Shown here piece after piece: positions 58,620 through 64,000 of a stretch of DNA of 64,000 nucleotides. Within the stretch, counting starts at the first letter, position 1. Every line of letters begins with the position of its first letter. The DNA is taken from NCBI GenBank assembly GCA_900239685.1, contig OENT01000204.1:22275-86274 (forward strand). Direction: 5' to 3'. The notes beneath the pieces were generated by a model. That model was given only the letters and a program-made list of their open reading frames with translations. It made no database searches and was not told the DNA's origin. The translations under genes were made by a program, and so were the position numbers. This DNA comes from Rotaria macrura (lineage: Eukaryota > Rotifera > Eurotatoria > Philodinida > Philodinidae).

Positions 58620-60862
58620 TTCAAATTGTCTTTTTTTCTTTTTCTTTCCTTCGTCAATAATGACAACGTATAATAATGGGGACAATCATCATCTTCTATA
58701 TCCATTACACACATGCATGTTGAAATGGCGACGACGACGACGACGGACGGACAGGTCAATAAAAGCATTTATTTGAAAACATCAAACAAACAAACAAAAC
58801 GAGAAACGAAACAATGCGAGAGACGAGAAAGGAAAAAAGTGACTAACCTCATTTAAGAAGCGAAATAGAAGAAGAAGAAGAACGAGTAGGAAGTGCATAT
58901 GTTTGACGTTTCAATTTATCGTGTATACATTCTCGGTGAATATAGACATTAGATAGGTGAACACTCGATAATCTCTTCGACTTTGTTTTGTTCTGTCTAA
59001 CTTAACATATGTAAGTCAATGAGAACTTTGAAAGAGATTATTTTCTATTTAAAATCAAGAAATTTTCTTCATGAAACATAAATATGACTGATAGTAATAG
59101 ACACACTATTCATTCTTTATTATCGTATCATCTGTCACACTTGATCATGATGTGTGAGTTTTTTTTATTCATTCAATACAATACACGAAGTAAATAGTAT
59201 AGATGAATGAACGATAAAGTAATCATCTATATGTAGAATGAAAATTATATGATAATCCATGATCATTTATCAACTGATCGTATCTTAATGATGGGAGAAG
59301 TCAAATTTTCTATGTGAATTCAGATTTTCATTATTCGACTGTTAATATTAATCGAAAAATTTCGAACTTGTCTAATTTCCTAATTTGGATCTAAGTATTT
59401 CCCTAACTATGATGACAACACTTACTGCTGGAAGTAGTATTGCGTCAAAACAATTTATCTGTTGATCAAGGAATGCAAGACAACTACTGGTTGACGAAGA
59501 GGTTTCAATAAAAACGGGGAGAAACGATCAGTAAGAATGAAATGAAAAGTAACCATTGGTTTACTTTTTAAAAGTGTTTCATTATTGATTCAGATGTTAA
59601 GTCATAGAGATGAGAAAGGTTTTTCATCTAAAGTTTTGATGATAGATTTCATCAAGCACTATGGAACAATAAATAGATGAACCATACTATTAATCAATTT
59701 TAATTGGTAAGGAAAGTGTTTTAGTTACTCTGACTTTTCATCACTGACGATTAGAATTCAGATGCAACCTATGATTGTTAATGGTATCAATTTTGTGAAA
59801 ATGAAGGTCAATATTTTCAAGACATTGCAAAGGGTTCAACGTGTTTCTTTTACTTCTTTTCTGAATGTTATTATCGATCACCATGACAATATTCTACCAA
59901 GAAGTCCCCATTTTTCATTGAATATGATTCAAGGTTAGGGAATTCGTGCGAATTGTGGAATCCACGAACAGTTTGCATTTGCTTGAGTGGCACTAACACT
60001 AATACAACAGCAATCTTAGTTCTGGGCGTTATAAAGCAACAGTTTCACATTCATAATTTATTCACAAGATTAAATGAGCGTAACCGCCAACGATTGTTAC
60101 TTTCATGGGTGGCTTCGATCATGTTTTTGATCGCTTTGAATACATTTATATTCAAGTCTTGAGTTTTTGTCATAGGATAAATAATTTCAATTAAAAGTTT
60201 ACGTAATTACTTACTTTTTTATTCATGTCGTTCATACTGTTGATATGGTTGTTGAGCGAACTAAAAATACTCTCAAAAGTGGTGACATCGATTTAGTGAA
60301 GAATAGATACAATGAATCATCTATTCTTTAAAAGTTTGATTGAAGCCTAAATGTGAATCAGTCTTCGCTATAATGGAGAATCAATTATACTGCAGCATAT
60401 AATCTACGCTAGCTCAAATATTGAGAGAAACCAATCCTACATGATACTATTAACTATAAACAATAACAACATTACAATATTTCTCAAGTTTATTTTTAAT
60501 TCAGATTCTGTTGACTGTCTCTCATATGATCTAAATAAATAAAGCGAATTAACAATGTGGTGAAGGCAATACAGAAGGAAAAACAATTATATATATAAAT
60601 GAATAAGTATGTGAATAAGTTATGTTTTTGGTTTTTTGGCTATATTTTGTGCTTTGAAAATTGTTTCAGAGCTTGCTTTTCTATGAATTAAATATGAGTG
60701 TGTCGGTTAGCGACCTGGGGTATAAATTTTTTATTCTGAAACCCGACTCCAGCTCCGAAAACATTTCCCAGTCATTTCTCCGATTCCGGAAAATTTTTAT
60801 TTCGTTGACTCCGGCTCCGAAAGTATTCGTTTTTTAACTCCGTCACCAAGTATTACCAACGC
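58620..60862. other. intergenic 5' of crb
   Basis: Presumed crb promoter side. Contains a GAC-type trinucleotide run near 58722-58746 and a GAA run near 58867-58883. A 69-codon + frame at 59953 is unsupported. At 60750-60850 the phrase GACTCCGGCTCCGAAA occurs twice in diverged form. Confidence 0.5.
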
Positions 60863-62930
60863 GTAGTTCAATTGACCCAGTATAATATTGGCGTTATTAG
60901 GGAATCCTTAGAAGATAACATTACTCTGCTCCATAGGGCAGCGATTAATAATAGAGTGAATATTGCTCGCTATTTACTTGATTATGATGCCGAAATTGAT
61001 GCGATTGGTGGTGTAGTGAAATCAACGCCACTTCAATGGGCTGTATGCTATGGCAGGTTGGACATGACTGTATTTCTCCTCTGAAGAGGTGCGAGCTCTG
61101 ATGTGATCGATGTTCAAGGTAAGCTACTTCGATTCAGCAAAAATTATCAATAGGGACCCTATCATTCTCATCTTTCCGGTTTCTCTAGTCTGTATCTAGC
61201 CAGTATGTTCGGACATACCACTGTCGTTGCCAATCTGGTGGCAAAAGGACATGACATTGATTTGCCGGACAAATTCGGGATTACACCACTCATGCATGCT
61301 GCTTATCGTGTGAAAAAGTGAGTGTCGGTTCGAGACCTATTTGGTGAAAAACAACTGATTTGTTTTAGAGACAATGCAGTGAATTTGTTGATCCGGTACA
61401 TTGAACAATAATACTATGTTCACCGTAGTTTTCCTTTCTTGTTGATTCATATAGACTTGGTGCTAGGATTAATTATCAAAACATAAATAATCAATACACA
61501 GCTCTCCATTACGCGGTTCGTGGTAGAAATTTCAGTGCGACTCGTGTGTTGGTCAATGCTTGTGCCACAACGAGCTTTCCGAATGCTAATGTAAATTTTG
61601 AAACTACTTTTTTCCATTTTTCGGAGGATTTTTTCTACATTAGGGCGAAACTCCGATCAAAGTCGCTTGCCACTCGAAATACACGTATCTTTTCGCTTTA
61701 TTCATCGTACCATGGTCCTATCCAGATAGTAAAACTCATAAGTGGGTGCAATTCGGACGATCGGGTTTTCACCGATGTATTCATTTCGTAGCTTTTCTTG
61801 TATTGATTCTTCTCGCCCTTGTTCTCGAATCGAACAGTCGATTAATCGTCCGTGCTTTTCTTCCAGCGGTGCTCAATTTAGCCAATAGTGGCCATGTTTG
61901 GTAAGCAAGCAAAAACGCTATTTTGAACCCAAACATCACTTTCCCTCCGTAATAGGATCTTAGCCAATAATAATGCTGATCAAATTTCATCACTTGCATT
62001 CAGACAATCATTGGTGGTTTGTCTATACGACTACTATCTATTATTCTTTCTCAAATGTAAGAAAAAAGAAAAGCTTATCGAGTTTTTCATTGTGGCTTAT
62101 CATCTTAGATGTGCACATTTGCTCTTGGGTATTTTCCGGACACATCATTTGTACATATTTCTTATGAAATAATGACTACTTGGTACGAAACTCTGATGCA
62201 AATGTGATTGTGAACAATCTGGATCAACAGTATGAAATAAGCTGTTTATCGATAATCATGCGATCTGAATTCTATTTCCGTAAAAATGCATAGACAATTA
62301 TTAAGTTGGCTTAACGAAATATACGAAACTCGAACACCTATTGTACTTGGTGTTTAATGCTACGTCCACTACGATTGCAACACTGCATTCTGTCAGCGAT
62401 CTGTGAGCGGATTTGGTAACCATTGTTCGATTTGCGCAAGAAATTATTTCTTTGGCAATATATTCAACGATGAACCTCATTTAATTTCTAGTGGATCTGT
62501 ATGTGTGTTGGAGACAGAAACTTTCGTAAATACAACGGTCTTCTCTTTTCCACTGCAATTTTTCTGTACTTCTATCTGCATGGAGCCTATCTCTGTGAGT
62601 AGCATCGATCAACGACACTAACAGTATAGATAATAGTTTTATTGGTTAGTGAAGATTTCCACGAGTTTACTCTGGTTTCGGTTTCACGGGATAAAAGTTC
62701 TGCACAACTGCCTTTTGTTTCTCGAGCGATATTTCCGTTCACTTTGTTTATCATATTTCATGCGATCTGTATTACGTGTCTCTGTGGATTACATATCTAT
62801 TCAGTAACTATCCTTGTCCATTACAATCGTTTCTGTCTAATCTTTTCTAATTCAGGTAATAATCGGCTTGGCAACTAAAGAACGAATTAACTTCGGGTAT
62901 TTTACGCTAAAAAAAACTGAAATCGAGAGA
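60863..62930 (+). pseudogene. HIP14/ZDHHC17-like ankyrin-DHHC palmitoyltransferase pseudogene
   Basis: Ankyrin repeats match the HIP14 family: NITLLHRAAINNRVNIARYL, KSTPLQWAVCYGRLDM, LYLASMFGHTTVVANLVAKG, KFGITPLMHAAYR, NNQYTALHYAVRGRNF. Decay signs are an in-frame TGA at 61082-61084, loss of the AG acceptor before GFSSLYLASMFGHT (sequence reads CG), and a frameshift in the DHHC domain: RPLRLQHC near 62360 is in one frame and FGNHCSICARNYFFGN near 62410 in another, with DHHC replaced by GNHC. A later helix (FTLFIIFHAICITCLCGLHI) and LATKERINFGYF (family TTNERMN block) fix the 3' end near 62900. Exon edges for the ankyrin part (GTAAGC, GTGAGT, GTACAT donors) are still visible, so it is a decayed intron-containing gene, not a retrocopy. 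Confidence 0.8.
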
Positions 62931-63538
62931 TCAATACAAGTATTCATAGTGACTGTACAGAGACGGCAGCACTGGTACGCAGCCATGTGCTCCATATGAA
63001 TGAGTATACATGGAAGTTGGAACAAAAAACATCAGAAACACACTACAAGTGTTCATCCTTCGACTCTCATTCATTCAGATGTTTGACGCTCGCATTTGAT
63101 GCTATGAGATGTCGCATAGGAGGCGACAGATTGAGAAAAAACAACCACAGTGATACCCACTCTTCATTTTTTAACAATTTACCAAGCACATATTTTTACC
63201 TAACGTAACAAGTCTCCGTTTAATACAATCTCCAAGGGAAAAGCAATGTGAAATACATTCCTTGACTTTTAGAAACGATTTTATATCATAATCTCGAAAA
63301 AAAGCTTCAAATTAACACGAAATAAAATTCTCGTAAAATAATAAGCACAAGCCTCGCCTTTAATATTGCTTATTTGACATACTCAATGAAAATCTTGCAG
63401 AATAATTGAGACTTCTAAATAGTACTTCAACATATTTTAACAAGCAACAATCAAAGAAGCCAGCAGAATAGGACACAAAAGCATAATCATCCCGGTGGAA
63501 CGATCGGACGGCAGGGAAGCGCTGGTATCGGTGTGAAC
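62931..63538. other. intergenic, nothing recognised
   Basis: No supported gene or repeat between the HIP14-like pseudogene and the second hAT-like element. Confidence 0.4.
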
Positions 63539-64000
63539 CAGAGATCCGAAAATCGCCGAGTTTACTCGCCTCGCCTCGCCTCGCACCGCCACGAGGCGAG
63601 GCGAGTCGGCATTTTCTAAACCGCGGCGAGCACGAGTTGACTTTGTAAATCGCCGAGTCGACTCGCCTATACTGAGAATGTTATTTTTGATTAATAAATG
63701 GAAAATCTTTAAGGATATCTTTCGATTTTATGCAGCTCTTTCTAAGCGTTTCCATTTGTTGTGAAGTTTATCAAATCGGGATAATAACTTAGTGTGCAGG
63801 GTGTCACAACAATCAGCTTAAAAAAGAAAACTGTATACCTCTAGAATGATGAACAAATCATCTGATATTTTTCGTGATGGTAGAGGATACTTCCAAGCTT
63901 CTATTCAAGTGGCAGCAGCTTATTAACACACTTGAAAGCTAGCATCATCTACTTGAACACGGAGTTTGACCTTTTCCAACACACTTCTATCAGTCGTCAA
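63539..64000. mobile_element. hAT-like element, second copy, cut by window end
   Basis: Begins CAGAGATCCGAAAATCGCCG at 63539 and follows the left 450 bp of the 1602-3078 element in the same orientation, with a few small indels (for example extra CTCGCCTCGC units near 63567). The 8 bp before it, GTGTGAAC, fit the hAT target pattern. The right end lies outside the window. Confidence 0.8.

Noticed and set aside
1-64000. tRNA, rRNA and CRISPR arrays
   Set aside because: I looked for B-box-like GGTTCGAATCC words, conserved rRNA cores and regularly spaced repeats and found none convincing; tRNAscan-SE would be decisive.

Overview
The window reads as nuclear DNA of a small, intron-dense invertebrate, most likely a bdelloid rotifer. 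The reasons are AT-rich sequence, introns mostly 53-75 bp with GT...AG ends, several AG acceptors just 5' of start codons (as expected where spliced leaders are added), and ordinary animal genes (ECT2, cytosolic methionyl-tRNA synthetase, Crumbs) beside genes or gene remnants of bacterial, fungal or plant type. No rRNA, tRNA, CRISPR array or intact transposase gene was recognised. The assignment is an inference; no marker gene settles it.

Left half, about 1-25 kb, is accessory in character. It holds two diverged copies of a sulfotransferase-like P-loop gene (357 and 23087), an intact two-exon microbial-type poly(ADP-ribose) glycohydrolase (mPARG) gene, a plant-type UDP-arabinopyranose mutase (RGP/GT75) pseudogene with four in-frame stops, an actin pseudogene split by a 1.94 kb insert, a bacterial-type SGNH/GDSL hydrolase gene with introns, and an unrecognised 140-codon decayed ORF. 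Between them lie a hAT-like non-autonomous transposon with an 8-bp target duplication, several foldback elements and a degenerate GATCCGAT-type repeat cluster.

Centre, about 25.5-36.5 kb, is compact core sequence on the + strand: a complete ECT2-type RhoGEF gene (BRCT-DH-PH, about 17 exons, 919 codons by my splicing) whose 1.9 kb seventh intron carries nested inverted repeats including a TA-flanked foldback element, then a 13-exon methionyl-tRNA synthetase gene. A single-exon secreted cysteine-repeat protein with a Ser/Thr-rich stalk follows (37.9-40.5 kb), then a 4.7 kb stretch with only decayed ORFs.

Right, about 45-58.6 kb on the minus strand: a tandem pair of DUF1772-like four-helix membrane protein genes, then a complete 18-exon Crumbs gene (about 27 EGF repeats, four laminin-G-like domains, transmembrane helix, FERM-binding motif and C-terminal ERLI). 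My 18 exons sum to exactly 1953 codons with consistent phases. From 60.9 kb there is a HIP14/ZDHHC17-like ankyrin-DHHC pseudogene, and the window ends inside a second copy of the hAT-like element.

The genes do not form one pathway. The pattern is of core polarity, cytokinesis and translation genes with an adjoining zone where foreign-type genes, decaying genes and small palindromic elements collect.
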